Source: Oscillospiraceae bacterium
GTDB lineage: Bacteria; Bacillota; Clostridia; Oscillospirales; Oscillospiraceae
Assembly: GCA_021203045.1 (NCBI GenBank)
Contig: JAJQBY010000122.1
Span: 27,419-91,418 of the forward strand
Reading direction: 5' to 3'
Length of the DNA stretch: 64,000 nucleotides
The position numbers were made by a program, and so were the translations under genes. The number at the start of each line of letters is the position of its first letter. Position 1 is the first letter of the stretch. This document shows positions 32,919 through 40,860 of this stretch, piece after piece. The notes under the pieces were generated by a model. The model did not search any database, had not been told where the DNA came from, and worked only from the letters and a program-made list of their open reading frames with translations.

Positions 32919-33167
32919 TTAAAGCTCTCTGTGACAATAGGGGCAGGAGGTACGGGAATGGGACAGCAGCGGCAGCCCCCGCCCGCAGTGAGGACAGCGG
33001 GTAGCGATTCCGGCCCATACCAGGCCCAATATGGCGGCAGCCAGTCCCCCAAAGGGCAGGACCAGCGCCCACGCCTGGCCCGCGGCATACAAGCCTACGC
33101 CCAGCGCCGTGATGGCCGCCCCGGCGGCCACTGTATACCAGGCGCTCCGTTTTTGCTCCAGCTTCAT
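32919..33167 (-). CDS. Small membrane protein with C-terminal zinc ribbon
   Basis: An 82-residue protein with two hydrophobic helices (WYTVAAGAAITALGVGLYAAG, ALVLPFGGLAAAILGLVWAG) and a C-terminal CPHC...CPYC pair typical of a zinc ribbon. AGGAGG lies 8 nt before the ATG at 33167; the ORF track used an upstream GTG. Function unknown. Confidence 0.7.
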   Translation of the reverse strand: MKLEQKRSAWYTVAAGAAITALGVGLYAAGQAWALVLPFGGLAAAILGLVWAGIATRCPHCGRGLPLLSHSRTSCPYCHREL

Positions 33168-33358
33168 AACAGCCACCTCCTGTTTCTGTTTATTTTCATT
33201 ATAAGGACAGATGGTAAAGCCGGATAGCGCTAAGCGGAAAAATCTATGTCCGACAAATGTAAAATCCGTGCAAAAAGGGCAGTCAGCCGGGCGTATAGCG
33301 TCTCCTTTCCCGGTGTGTTATAATAAGCTCACACCGCACAGACGAAAGGAGCGCCCTC

Positions 33359-34102
33359 ATGACCGTGACCGTCACCTATATCCTGCACAGCGGCTTTCTG
33401 CTGGAGTGGGAGAACTGCTATATGCTGTTCGACTACTATAAAGGCACCCTGCCGCCCCTCAATCCGGAGAAAAAGCTGCTGGTATTCGTCAGCCACAGCC
33501 ATTCCGATCATTTTAATCCCGCCATCCTCACCCAATTCGCCGCCCGGCAGAATACCGCATACATTATCTCCACAGAGGCAAAAAGCGCCGTCCGCAAGGC
33601 GCTGCGGGCGGCGGGCCTCGATATAAGCGACCGGGAGATAAGCTTTCTCCCCGCCTGGGCGGACGGGACCTTTTCCGACGGGACCGGGAACGCCGTCCAG
33701 GTCCATGCGCTGCGCTCCACAGACGCCGGAGCCGGCTTTTTCCTGGAATACCGGGAGCGGAATATCTATCACGCAGGCGATCTGCACTGGTGGAGCTGGC
33801 CCGGCGAGCCGGAGGAGGAGAACCGGCAGATGATCGCAGACTATAAGAAGGAAACGGAATACCTCCGGGGCCGTCATATCCATCTGGCCTTCAACCCCCT
33901 GGACCCCCGGCAGGAGGAGGATATGTGCCTGGGCATGGACTATCTGCTGTCCATCGCGGATATTGACCACCTGTTTCCCATGCACACCTGGGAGGAATAC
34001 GACGTGGCCCAGCGGTTTATGAAAGAGACCAGGCGCCTGACAGCCGGCACCGCCTTCCACCCCCTGGAGCGGTCCGGTCAGTCCTGGGATATAGAGCTGT
34101 AA
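33359..34102 (+). CDS. MBL-fold metallohydrolase
   Basis: A 247-residue beta-lactamase-fold protein of the UlaG/RNase-Z-like broad group. The metal motif is SHSHSDHF (HxHxDH), with later His in YHAGDLHWW and in FPMHTWEE. The substrate is not known; related proteins hydrolyse nucleotides or lactones. The ATG follows GAAAGGAG. A response-regulator remnant begins directly after its stop. Confidence 0.85.
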   Translation: MTVTVTYILHSGFLLEWENCYMLFDYYKGTLPPLNPEKKLLVFVSHSHSDHFNPAILTQFAARQNTAYIISTEAKSAVRKALRAAGLDISDREISFLPAWADGTFSDGTGNAVQVHALRSTDAGAGFFLEYRERNIYHAGDLHWWSWPGEPEEENRQMIADYKKETEYLRGRHIHLAFNPLDPRQEEDMCLGMDYLLSIADIDHLFPMHTWEEYDVAQRFMKETRRLTAGTAFHPLERSGQSWDIEL

Positions 34103-34103
34103 G

Positions 34104-34240
34104 GAGGTACTGGCACGGGAGGGCTATACCGTATCCCGGGCCTATTCCGGCACGGAAGCGCTGCTGGTGCTGGAGAGAGTAAAGCCGGATTTAATTCTCC
34201 TGGACTTAATGCTGCCGGGGCTGAGCGGGGAGGCTCTCCT
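34104..34240 (+). pseudogene. Remnant of a response-regulator receiver domain
   Basis: Between the MBL gene and cca a plus-strand frame reads VLAREGYTVSRAYSGTEALL, VLERVKPDLILLDLMLPGLSG and EALLP, the middle of a CheY-like receiver with the phospho-acceptor Asp in LLDLMLPG. The N-terminal acidic pocket (VDD) and everything after beta-3/alpha-3 are missing; the frame has a stop 17 nt before the MBL stop and no start. It overlaps the last codons of cca on the other strand. A degenerate leftover of a two-component system gene. Confidence 0.85.
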
Positions 34241-35564
34241 CCCACAGCCGGGCCGCCTGTTCCAGCAGGGGACCCCGCTCATTTGACAGCTCCCCGGACA
34301 GCACCTGCTGGAACAGGGTTTCCAATATCCGCCCCACGGCGGGGCCCTCCGGCACGCCCAGGGCCAGGATATCCCGGCCGTTCACGGCCATGTCCCGTTT
34401 GGAAAAGCACTGCTCCCGGGCCAGCACGGATTCCATGGCCTGCTCCGACCGGCCGATCACAGCCAGATTCCGCTCTCGCACCGCCTGGCCCCGGTCATCC
34501 GAATCCGCCCGCCAGCAGGCCAGAAGCTGGCGGCAGGTGTCCTCCCCCAGCTTTGCCAGCAGCCGCCGGGCGCCTTTTTCCGTCTGGGGCGGCTCGATGT
34601 CGTGATATTCGATCAGCAGCATCACATGACGGCGGGTGGCGTTATCGCACCGCAGGCGGCGGAGCAGCTCGTCCGCCATGGATGCCCCGGTCTCCGCGTG
34701 GCCGTAGAAATGGCCCACTCCCACCTCGTCCGTGAAATACCGGGCGGGCTTTCCTATATCATGGAGGAGCATGGTCAGCCGCAGCACCGGGTCCGGGGCG
34801 ATGGCATCCACCGCCATGGTGGTATGGGTCCATATGTCGTGGATATGATTGGGGTTATTCTGCCAAAAGCCTTGCTGAGGGGCAAGCTCCGGCATGAACA
34901 CATAAAACACCGGGGCAAAATCCCGCAGCATCCGCCCCGCGCCGGGGCCCGGGAGCAGGCCCGTCAGCTCCTTGAATATCCGCTCCGGGGATATCCTTTC
35001 CAGAAGCTCCCGCCGGGCCAGCAAAGCCCCGGCAGTGTCCGGCTCGATCTGAAAATCAAGCCTTGCGGCAAATCGCAGGGCCCGCAGGATGCGCAGAGCG
35101 TCCTCTCCGAACCGGGCCGACGGGTCGCCGACGCAGCGTATGATGCCCGCCGCCAGATCCGCCTGCCCGCCGAAGGGATCGATGACGGCCCCGTCCGGGG
35201 CCAGGGCCATGGCATTGACGGTAAAGTCCCGCCGGGCCAGGTCCTCCTCCAGCCCCGCCCGGAAGGATACCTCCTCCGGATGCCGGCCGTCCAGATAGGC
35301 TCCGTCCCGCCGGAAGGTGGTCACCTCCACCGGGCCGCCCTCCGTCAGCGCCGTCACCGTGCCGTGCTTCATGCCCGTCTCCACAAAGCGCAGGCCGGGC
35401 AGGGCCGCCTCCGTCTGGGCCGGGAGAGCGGCGGTGCATACATCCCAGTCCGCCGGAGACTGTCCCAGCAGGCTGTCCCGGACGCATCCCCCCACCGGAT
35501 AGGCCGGATAGCCGCTCCGCCCCAGGCTCTCCAATATCTGCCGCACATGGACCGGTATATCCAT
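34206..35564 (-). CDS. cca: CCA-adding tRNA nucleotidyltransferase
   Basis: Class-II polymerase-beta-type nucleotidyltransferase of 452 residues that builds or repairs the tRNA CCA end. N-terminal GGCVRDSLLG and the metal-binding DWDVC, RRDFTVNAMAL, then a C-terminal HD domain (LLHDIGKPARYF). The start at 35564 has GGAGGT 9 nt upstream; the ORF track start is 15 codons further up. Its 3' end runs into a response-regulator remnant encoded on the opposite strand, so the last residues may not be ancestral. Confidence 0.92.
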   Translation of the reverse strand: MDIPVHVRQILESLGRSGYPAYPVGGCVRDSLLGQSPADWDVCTAALPAQTEAALPGLRFVETGMKHGTVTALTEGGPVEVTTFRRDGAYLDGRHPEEVSFRAGLEEDLARRDFTVNAMALAPDGAVIDPFGGQADLAAGIIRCVGDPSARFGEDALRILRALRFAARLDFQIEPDTAGALLARRELLERISPERIFKELTGLLPGPGAGRMLRDFAPVFYVFMPELAPQQGFWQNNPNHIHDIWTHTTMAVDAIAPDPVLRLTMLLHDIGKPARYFTDEVGVGHFYGHAETGASMADELLRRLRCDNATRRHVMLLIEYHDIEPPQTEKGARRLLAKLGEDTCRQLLACWRADSDDRGQAVRERNLAVIGRSEQAMESVLAREQCFSKRDMAVNGRDILALGVPEGPAVGRILETLFQQVLSGELSNERGPLLEQAARLWEESLPAQPRQH

Positions 35565-35708
35565 TTCCGCCGGACCTCCCTCCGAAAATTGGGTCTTGTT
35601 TTTACCCATCGTGTATGATATAGTTAGTATATTATACCGCGGAAATCATAGTGTAAGCAATTATATTTTTTGATCTTCCCGCGACGGACCGGCGAGGAGG
35701 TGTATCCC

Positions 35709-36110
35709 ATGTCCATGAATATCCACGAGTCCGCAGAGGACTATCTGGAAGCCATCTATATGCAGTCCATCAAAAAGGGCTATGTCCGCTCCATCGACAT
35801 CGCGAATTCCTTGGGCTTTTCCAAGCCCTCCGTCAGCGTAGCCATGAAGCACCTGGAGGAAAACGGCTATATCCACCGGGACGAGGACCGTTTCATCCAC
35901 CTGACGGATAAGGGCCAGGCCATCGCCAGCCGCATCTACGAACGGCATGAGACGCTTGCAGCCTTTCTCATGGCGCTGGGCGTCTGCGAGGAGACCGCCT
36001 ATAAGGACGCCTGCAAGATCGAGCACGATATCAGCAATGAGAGCTTCCGCTGCCTGCAGGCCTATGCCCGGGTCAATATGGATGCCTTCAGCGGCAAAAA
36101 GGACCAGTAA
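35709..36110 (+). CDS. DtxR/MntR-family metal-dependent regulator
   Basis: A 133-residue repressor with N-terminal winged helix (DIANSLGFSKPSVSVAMKHLEENGYI) and dimerisation domain; no SH3 domain, as in MntR. Metal ligands: AEDYLEAIY (Asp and Glu equivalent to MntR D8/E11), YERHET (His), and CKIEHD, where a Cys replaces MntR Glu99 as in DtxR (Cys102). The ligand set is thus mixed, and whether it senses Mn or Fe cannot be decided. GAGGAGGT is 7 nt before the ATG. Single gene with its own terminator; the regulon is not visible here. Confidence 0.9.
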   Translation: MSMNIHESAEDYLEAIYMQSIKKGYVRSIDIANSLGFSKPSVSVAMKHLEENGYIHRDEDRFIHLTDKGQAIASRIYERHETLAAFLMALGVCEETAYKDACKIEHDISNESFRCLQAYARVNMDAFSGKKDQ

Positions 36111-36121
36111 AAAAACAAGAC

Positions 36122-36158
36122 CCGCCGCCCCAGGAAAAACCTGAGGCGGCGGTTTTTT
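36122..36158 (+). terminator. Terminator of the DtxR-family gene
   Basis: CCGCCGCCCCAGG/CCTGAGGCGGCGG stem, A-rich loop, then TTTTTT. Confidence 0.88.
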
Positions 36159-36189
36159 ATGCCGTTCTCTTATCCGGTGCGGCGCAGTA

Positions 36190-36408
36190 TCAGAGCGCTT
36201 CTGACGACGGCTGCCAGCCCGGGTCCACCAGGGAATCCACATAGGAACGCATTTCCTCCCTGGAGCGGATGCGGCCGGTCTTTTCGATCACCTGCCGCCG
36301 CTGCGCTTCCGTCAGCCCCGCGAACACATCCATGGCGTCCGGATTCTGGGCCAGAGCCATGCCAAAGCCCAGGGGGATGCCCTCCCCATTGACAAAATTC
36401 TGGTTCAC
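36190..36408 (-). CDS. Small hypothetical protein
   Basis: About 72 residues from a GTG start (VNQNFVNGEGIPLGFGMALAQNPDAM, then DVFAGLTEAQRRQVIEKTGR and IRSREEMRSYVDSL). The Gly-rich start followed by helical EAQRRQVIEK / SREEMRSYVDSL resembles short conserved clostridial proteins of unknown role. The ORF track start would overlap nfo. No convincing ribosome binding site precedes the GTG, but a hairpin (CGGCC/GGCCG) does. It lies 43 nt after nfo on the same strand. Confidence 0.5.
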   Translation of the reverse strand: MNQNFVNGEGIPLGFGMALAQNPDAMDVFAGLTEAQRRQVIEKTGRIRSREEMRSYVDSLVDPGWQPSSEAL

Positions 36409-36451
36409 CGTTTCATCACCCGGCCTATAGTTTGGCCGGGCGGAGGCATTC

Positions 36452-37294
36452 CTATGCGTCTGCCCCCTCGTGGAGCCGGCGGCAGAGGGCAATCTCCTCC
36501 GCATAGCCCTCCTCCTCGTTGGGCGTCTCCAATATGAAGGGCAGCCTTTCCAGCACCGGATGGGTCACGATGCGGGCAATGGCCTCCAGGGGGAACACGC
36601 CCTCCAGCAGCTTTGCGTGCCGGTCCTTCTTAGCGCCCAGGGGGTTTTTGCTGTTGTTCAGATGGACGGCCTTCAGTCTATCCAGTCCGATGACCCGGTC
36701 AAACTCCGTCAGCACCCCGTCCAGATCGTTCACCACGTCATAGCCTCCGTCCCAGATGTGGCAGGTATCCAGGCAGACGCCCAGCTTATCCTTCAGCTCC
36801 ACCCGGTCTATGATGGCCCGCAGCTCCTCAAAGCGGCCGCCCAGCTCGCTGCCCTTGCCGGCCATAGTCTCCAGCAGGACGGTGGTGGTCATGGCGGGAA
36901 ACAGCACCTGGTTCAGCACCTCCGCCGTCTTTTCTATGCCCACATCCGTCCCCTGGCCCACATGGCTGCCGGGATGGAAGTTATAATACTGCCCCGGTGT
37001 GTATTCCATCCGCTGCAGATCGTCCCGGAAAGTCATCAGGGCGAATTCCCGGACATTTTCCTTGGCCGCGCAGGGATTCAGGGTATAGGGCGCGTGGGCC
37101 ACCAGGCTGCCGATATCCCTTTCCCGGCAGAATGCCTCAAAGGCGTCTACATCCGCCGGGTCGATAGCCTTGGCCGCGCCGCCCCGGGGATTTCTTGTGA
37201 AGAAGGCAAAGGTATTGCCTCCCAATGCGTCCGCCCGCTTTCCCATGGCCAGATAGCCTCCCGCAGCGGATATATGACATCCAATTCGGAACAT
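36452..37294 (-). CDS. nfo: Endonuclease IV (AP endonuclease)
   Basis: Zinc-dependent apurinic/apyrimidinic endonuclease for base excision repair, 280 residues. Family motifs: MFRIGCHISAAGGY, YNFHPGSHVGQG, VLLETMAGKGSE, VCLDTCHIWDGGYD and HLNNSKNPLGAKKDRH, holding the tri-zinc ligands. GAGGAG lies 5 nt before the ATG at 37294; the ORF track is 10 codons too long. Confidence 0.95.
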   Translation of the reverse strand: MFRIGCHISAAGGYLAMGKRADALGGNTFAFFTRNPRGGAAKAIDPADVDAFEAFCRERDIGSLVAHAPYTLNPCAAKENVREFALMTFRDDLQRMEYTPGQYYNFHPGSHVGQGTDVGIEKTAEVLNQVLFPAMTTTVLLETMAGKGSELGGRFEELRAIIDRVELKDKLGVCLDTCHIWDGGYDVVNDLDGVLTEFDRVIGLDRLKAVHLNNSKNPLGAKKDRHAKLLEGVFPLEAIARIVTHPVLERLPFILETPNEEEGYAEEIALCRRLHEGADA

Positions 37295-37444
37295 GTTCTC
37301 TCCTCGCTTTTTATATTTTTCCATGAATCGCCGGTTTCTCTGAAATTTTGCCGGAACCCATCATTATTTCATACTAATTTCATAATTACGCCGTACTATA
37401 GAAAGGCGGAACGGGGTGTCATGTCCCCCTATATTTATTATCCA

Positions 37445-37473
37445 TTGTACCACATCGCCAAATGTGATACAAT
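37445..37473 (+). promoter_or_regulatory. Promoter of the stator-like operon
   Basis: TTGTAC, 17-nt spacer, TACAAT, about 70 nt before the first start codon. Confidence 0.65.
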
Positions 37474-37475
37474 AA

Positions 37476-37496
37476 AAAAGCGGATTTTCCGCTTTT
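37476..37496 (+). promoter_or_regulatory. Hairpin at the transcript start of the stator-like operon
   Basis: Perfect 9-bp palindrome AAAAGCGGA-TTT-TCCGCTTTT immediately after the -10 box. It could be an operator, a stabilising 5' hairpin or a weak attenuator; there is no U-run beyond the four T of the stem. Confidence 0.45.
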
Positions 37497-37548
37497 GCGT
37501 CGAATCGGCGCACCCCGCAAAATCGATCATACGGGAGGAACTATTATT

Positions 37549-37767
37549 ATGGGAAAACACATCAAGACCTGGAATATACTCAGCCGCCTGCTGTTTCTTC
37601 TGGTTTTCGTCGTCTCTATCGGCGTATTCTTCATGACCCACACCGGGGACAGCTGGGTGGATTTCGCCATCAACATGGCCTTCGACGCCATCGCCGTGCT
37701 GTTTCTCGTCATCTATTTTGAGACCTGCGCCCGCTGGCCAAGGCAGTCTGGGCGCTGGACTCCGTGA
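37549..37767 (+). CDS. MotA/TolQ/ExbB-like protein, N-terminal part (first two membrane helices)
   Basis: Starts MGKHIKTWNILSRLLFLLVF with GGGAGGA upstream. Two hydrophobic helices (LLFLLVFVVSIGVFF and INMAFDAIAVLFLVIYF) are followed by FETCARWPRQSGRWTP and a stop. The natural continuation (LAKAVWALDSVTRD) is in the next frame from about 37734, so this is most simply the N-terminus of the following protein split by a one-base shift. The stop overlaps a GTG as GTGA, so coupled translation of two separate chains is a possible alternative. A sequencing error cannot be excluded. Confidence 0.7.
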   Translation: MGKHIKTWNILSRLLFLLVFVVSIGVFFMTHTGDSWVDFAINMAFDAIAVLFLVIYFETCARWPRQSGRWTP

Positions 37768-39299
37768 CGCGGGACATCCGCTCCTCCGGAGACGACCAGA
37801 AGGCCCTCTGGGCCAGATACAGCCGGGACCGCGCCCCCTTCGGCTGCCGCCGGCTGGATGAGCGGTACGCCGCCTATCTTCAGGAGACCCAGCGCCTGCA
37901 AAGGCAGAACGCCCTGACCGCCGACTGCGATATAGAGGATTATATCGACGAGGACACCATATACGCCGCCGTAAACAAGCCCTTCTGCGACCAGTTGGGC
38001 GGCATCATGAGCGGCCTGGGCATCCTGTTCACCTTCATCGGCCTGGTATACGGCCTGCGGAATTTTGACGCCTCCTCCGTGGACATGATGCAGACCAGCA
38101 CCCAGGCGCTGATGGCGGGCATCAAGATCGCCTTTTTGACCTCCATCTTCGGTCTTATCTATTCTCTGCTGTTCAACCTGGTATATAAAAACCTTCTCCG
38201 CAACGGCATCCAGGCCGTCCGGGATTTCCAGGACGCCTATACCGAGCGGGTCCGCCCCAGCAACGAGCACGCCGCAGAAAACGCCATGCTCCGTATGCAG
38301 TCGGAGCAGAACGACGCCCTGGAGCGGTTCGGCACCAGCGTGGGCGATCAGATCAGTGAATCCATCATCACCCTGATGCAGCCCATGATACAGCAGCTTC
38401 AGGACAGCATCAACAACTACGTCACCGTATCCATCGAGGATCAGCGGGCCGGCATGGATAAGGTAGTCCGCTACTTCCTGGAGAATATGAACACCGCCAT
38501 GGGCAGCATATTCGTCCAACTTAAGGCCCGGACAGAGGACCTGACCCGCTGGGAGAAGGACACCATCGACAGCTTCCGCACCATGTCCGAAAGCATCGGC
38601 AAGACAGCGCGGGATCTGGCCCAGACCCAGACCTACTGCCAGGATATGATACGGACCATGGCCGCCTATACGGATACCATCCAGTCCCTGACCACCGCCC
38701 AGACCACCGTGGTGCAGGGGATGGAGAGCTTCATGGACGACTACCGCCGCCACCACGAGACGGAGGACACCCTGGTTCGCTCCATGTCCTCCGCCGCCCA
38801 GACTGCCGCCGCCAGCATGGACAAGAGCCTGGTGGTGGCCCAGTCCATCCAGCGCATGGCCGATCAGATGGAAAATGCGCAGCGCACCAGCAGCCAGCAG
38901 ACCGCAGAGGCCGGACGTCAGATGGCGGACGCCGCCCGCTCCGTGCAGGAGATGGCCGGGTCCGTCACCACGGATATCAACGCCGCCGCCGCCCGTCTGG
39001 AGCGGGCCGCCGGAGATCTGGACGGAGTCATGTCCCGCAGCATCAGCGACAGCCTGGCTCAGATGGATGACAGTCTGGCCCGCCTGAACGACAGCCTGAA
39101 CCACACGGCCTCCATCGTGACCAACGTAGCCCAGGCCCTCCGGGCCATGCCCAAGACCGTCAGCTCCCTGGACGGAGACATCAAGGCCTCCGCCAAGACC
39201 ATCGACACAGAGCTGAAGCTTCTGCTGAAGGCCGTGTCCGATACCCAGAGGAGCCTGTCCCGCTTTAACGCCGACCTGGATCGCCGGATCGACCGCTGA
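37764..39299 (+). CDS. MotA/TolQ/ExbB-like proton channel protein with long helical tail (ZorA-like)
   Basis: The GTG-initiated 511-residue frame contains two membrane helices typical of the second half of MotA-type proteins (GGIMSGLGILFTFIGLVYGL and IKIAFLTSIFGLIYSLLFNLVY), followed by more than 350 residues of predicted helical tail rich in Gln, Ser, Asp and Ala (MSESIGKTARDLAQTQ, NAAAARLERAAGDL), ending LDRRIDR. Joined with the preceding frame it would be about 583 residues with four helices. A MotA core plus a long intracellular helical tail is the layout of ZorA. It is followed after 11 nt by the OmpA/MotB-type partner. Role unknown: defence, motility-like or envelope stator functions are possible; no flagellar genes are here. 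Confidence 0.78.
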   Translation: MTRDIRSSGDDQKALWARYSRDRAPFGCRRLDERYAAYLQETQRLQRQNALTADCDIEDYIDEDTIYAAVNKPFCDQLGGIMSGLGILFTFIGLVYGLRNFDASSVDMMQTSTQALMAGIKIAFLTSIFGLIYSLLFNLVYKNLLRNGIQAVRDFQDAYTERVRPSNEHAAENAMLRMQSEQNDALERFGTSVGDQISESIITLMQPMIQQLQDSINNYVTVSIEDQRAGMDKVVRYFLENMNTAMGSIFVQLKARTEDLTRWEKDTIDSFRTMSESIGKTARDLAQTQTYCQDMIRTMAAYTDTIQSLTTAQTTVVQGMESFMDDYRRHHETEDTLVRSMSSAAQTAAASMDKSLVVAQSIQRMADQMENAQRTSSQQTAEAGRQMADAARSVQEMAGSVTTDINAAAARLERAAGDLDGVMSRSISDSLAQMDDSLARLNDSLNHTASIVTNVAQALRAMPKTVSSLDGDIKASAKTIDTELKLLLKAVSDTQRSLSRFNADLDRRIDR

Positions 39300-39310
39300 G
39301 GAGGTGCCCT

Positions 39311-40309
39311 ATGGCAAGACGAAACCGAAAGCCAACGGAATTTCAGGAGGTATCCTATTGGCAGTCCTATTCCGACATGATGGCCGGGGTACTGCTGATG
39401 TTCATCCTTATCATCTGCGGCACGCTGTTTGTGCTGATGCAGGTGAAAAATTCCTATGACGCCAGCGAGCTGGAGCTGCAGCAGCGGGAGGCCGAGCTGG
39501 AGGAGGAGATCTCCGAAAAGCTGGGCTACATCGACCTGACCGAGGCCCAGCAGGCCCTTCTGGACGAGCAGCAGGCCCAGCTGGATGAACAGCAGGCAGA
39601 TCTGGACGCCGCCCAGGAGGCTCTGAACGCCCGGGAGCTGGAGCTTGAGGAGGCCCTGCTTCTTCTGGCCCAGCAGCAGGAGGAGTTGGAGGTCAAGGAG
39701 ACTCAGATCCAGGATCAGGAGACCGCTCTGGCCAGCCAGCAGGCTCAGCTGGAGGAGATCATCGGCGTGAAGAAGGAAATCATCGCCGCCCTGTCCGAGG
39801 CCTTTGCAAACACCGATCTGAGTCTGACTGTGGATTCCCAGACCGGCGCCATAACCCTGGACGCCAGCGTCCTGTTCGACTATAACAGCGCCGACCTGAG
39901 CGAGGAGGGCAAGGAGACCCTGGCCGCCTTCCTGCCTGCTTATTTTGACGTGGTGCTGTCCGATGAATACATCGACTATATCTCTGAGATTATCATAGAG
40001 GGCCATACGGACACCTCCGGCTCCTATATCTACAACCTGGAGCTGAGCCAGGAGCGGGCCGCCTCCGTGGCCGCCTATTGTCTGGACGACGATCAGGCCA
40101 TCTTCTCCTCCGATATGCTCAGCCTGGTGCGGGAGCTGGTCTCCGTCGGCGGCCGCTCCTGGAGCAGCCCCATATACGCCAGCGACGGCACGGTGGACGC
40201 AGACGCCAGCCGCCGGGTGGAAATAAAATTCCGCCTGTCCGACGAGGAGATGGTCGATCAGCTTCTCGAGGTCCTGGACAGCTACAGCTCCACTGACGAC
40301 GCCGGGTAA
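39311..40309 (+). CDS. MotB/OmpA-family protein with coiled coil (ZorB-like)
   Basis: A 332-residue protein. A single N-terminal membrane helix begins SYSDMMAGVLLMFILIICG, with the Asp (D22) at the place of the proton-binding Asp of MotB/ZorB. Then a coiled coil of about 110 residues made of Gln/Glu/Leu heptads (LDEQQAQLDEQQADLDAAQE), and a C-terminal OmpA-like peptidoglycan-binding domain (LFDYNSADLSEEGKETLAAF ... IIEGHTDTSGSYIYNLELSQERA). GAGGAGGT lies just before the ATG. Forms a stator-type pair with the upstream channel protein. Confidence 0.88.
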   Translation: MARRNRKPTEFQEVSYWQSYSDMMAGVLLMFILIICGTLFVLMQVKNSYDASELELQQREAELEEEISEKLGYIDLTEAQQALLDEQQAQLDEQQADLDAAQEALNARELELEEALLLLAQQQEELEVKETQIQDQETALASQQAQLEEIIGVKKEIIAALSEAFANTDLSLTVDSQTGAITLDASVLFDYNSADLSEEGKETLAAFLPAYFDVVLSDEYIDYISEIIIEGHTDTSGSYIYNLELSQERAASVAAYCLDDDQAIFSSDMLSLVRELVSVGGRSWSSPIYASDGTVDADASRRVEIKFRLSDEEMVDQLLEVLDSYSSTDDAG

Positions 40310-40359
40310 AGCGCCTGGTAACGACAAAAGCCAACGTAAACCATACACAACAAATCGAA

Positions 40360-40396
40360 ATCGCGGGAGACAGCTTTTGTCTCCCGCGATCGGTTT
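40360..40396 (+). terminator. Terminator of the stator-like operon
   Basis: Perfect 13-bp stem ATCGCGGGAGACA/TGTCTCCCGCGAT with 5-nt loop, then CGGTTTTATG. Confidence 0.8.
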
Positions 40397-40408
40397 TATG
40401 AAGAATTG

Positions 40409-40846
40409 TTATTCCTCGGTGGTGCTGGCGCCTCTGCGGCGGCGGCGCTGACGTCCCTCTGCGGGGCCGGCGGCAGGAACCGCGCTCTGGTAGCACTCCT
40501 GAGTGGTGCAGCGCTTGCGCCGGTGGTTGTTCCACTCCATGGTGTTGTTCTCCAGGCTCCACAGGATATTCCCTGCGGCCTGAGCGGAGATATCGCAGCC
40601 GGGGGTGGTGATGATGACATTGCATATCTCACGCACCAGCTCCAGATCGTCATCCTCCGCGTTGCCGGTGGTCAGATCGGTGAGGATCTGGGTCAGCTGG
40701 GTCATGCCGTCCCGGCCCATGACGTTTTTGCCGTCCGTGCCCTCACGGGTGTTTTTAGCGATATCCAGCGCCCACTTCACAGGGCACATACCCGGCTGAA
40801 GGGTGTCCCTGGAGGGGATGGTATAGGAATTTTCTTCTTGATACAT
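40409..40846 (-). CDS. Small NuoF C-terminal-like protein
   Basis: A 145-residue protein. The central segment MTQLTQILTDLTTGNAEDDD, LELVREICNVIITTPGCD and ISAQAAGNILWSLENN resembles the helical [4Fe-4S] domain at the C-terminus of NuoF/HydB (GTxxLLxIL...DLxxLxxL...SLCxLGxxAxxPVLSxL). Only part of the usual cluster cysteines is present (Cys in GMCPVKW, TPGC, KRCTTQEC), so cluster binding is doubtful. The tail is basic (GRQRRRRRG). AGGAGG lies 9 nt before the ATG. It lies 14 nt after the NuoG-GltD gene and is probably a partner of that flavoprotein. Confidence 0.65.
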   Translation of the reverse strand: MYQEENSYTIPSRDTLQPGMCPVKWALDIAKNTREGTDGKNVMGRDGMTQLTQILTDLTTGNAEDDDLELVREICNVIITTPGCDISAQAAGNILWSLENNTMEWNNHRRKRCTTQECYQSAVPAAGPAEGRQRRRRRGASTTEE

Positions 40847-40860
40847 TTCTCCCGGCCTCC

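Noticed and set aside
34206-34300. Extension of cca as a fusion with a regulator
   Set aside because: The receiver-like sequence is on the opposite strand, so it cannot be part of the cca protein.
39530-39760. Apparent DNA repeats rich in CAG/GAG triplets
   Set aside because: They encode the Gln/Glu coiled coil of the MotB-like protein; codon-level repetition explains the pattern, and it is not a CRISPR or satellite.
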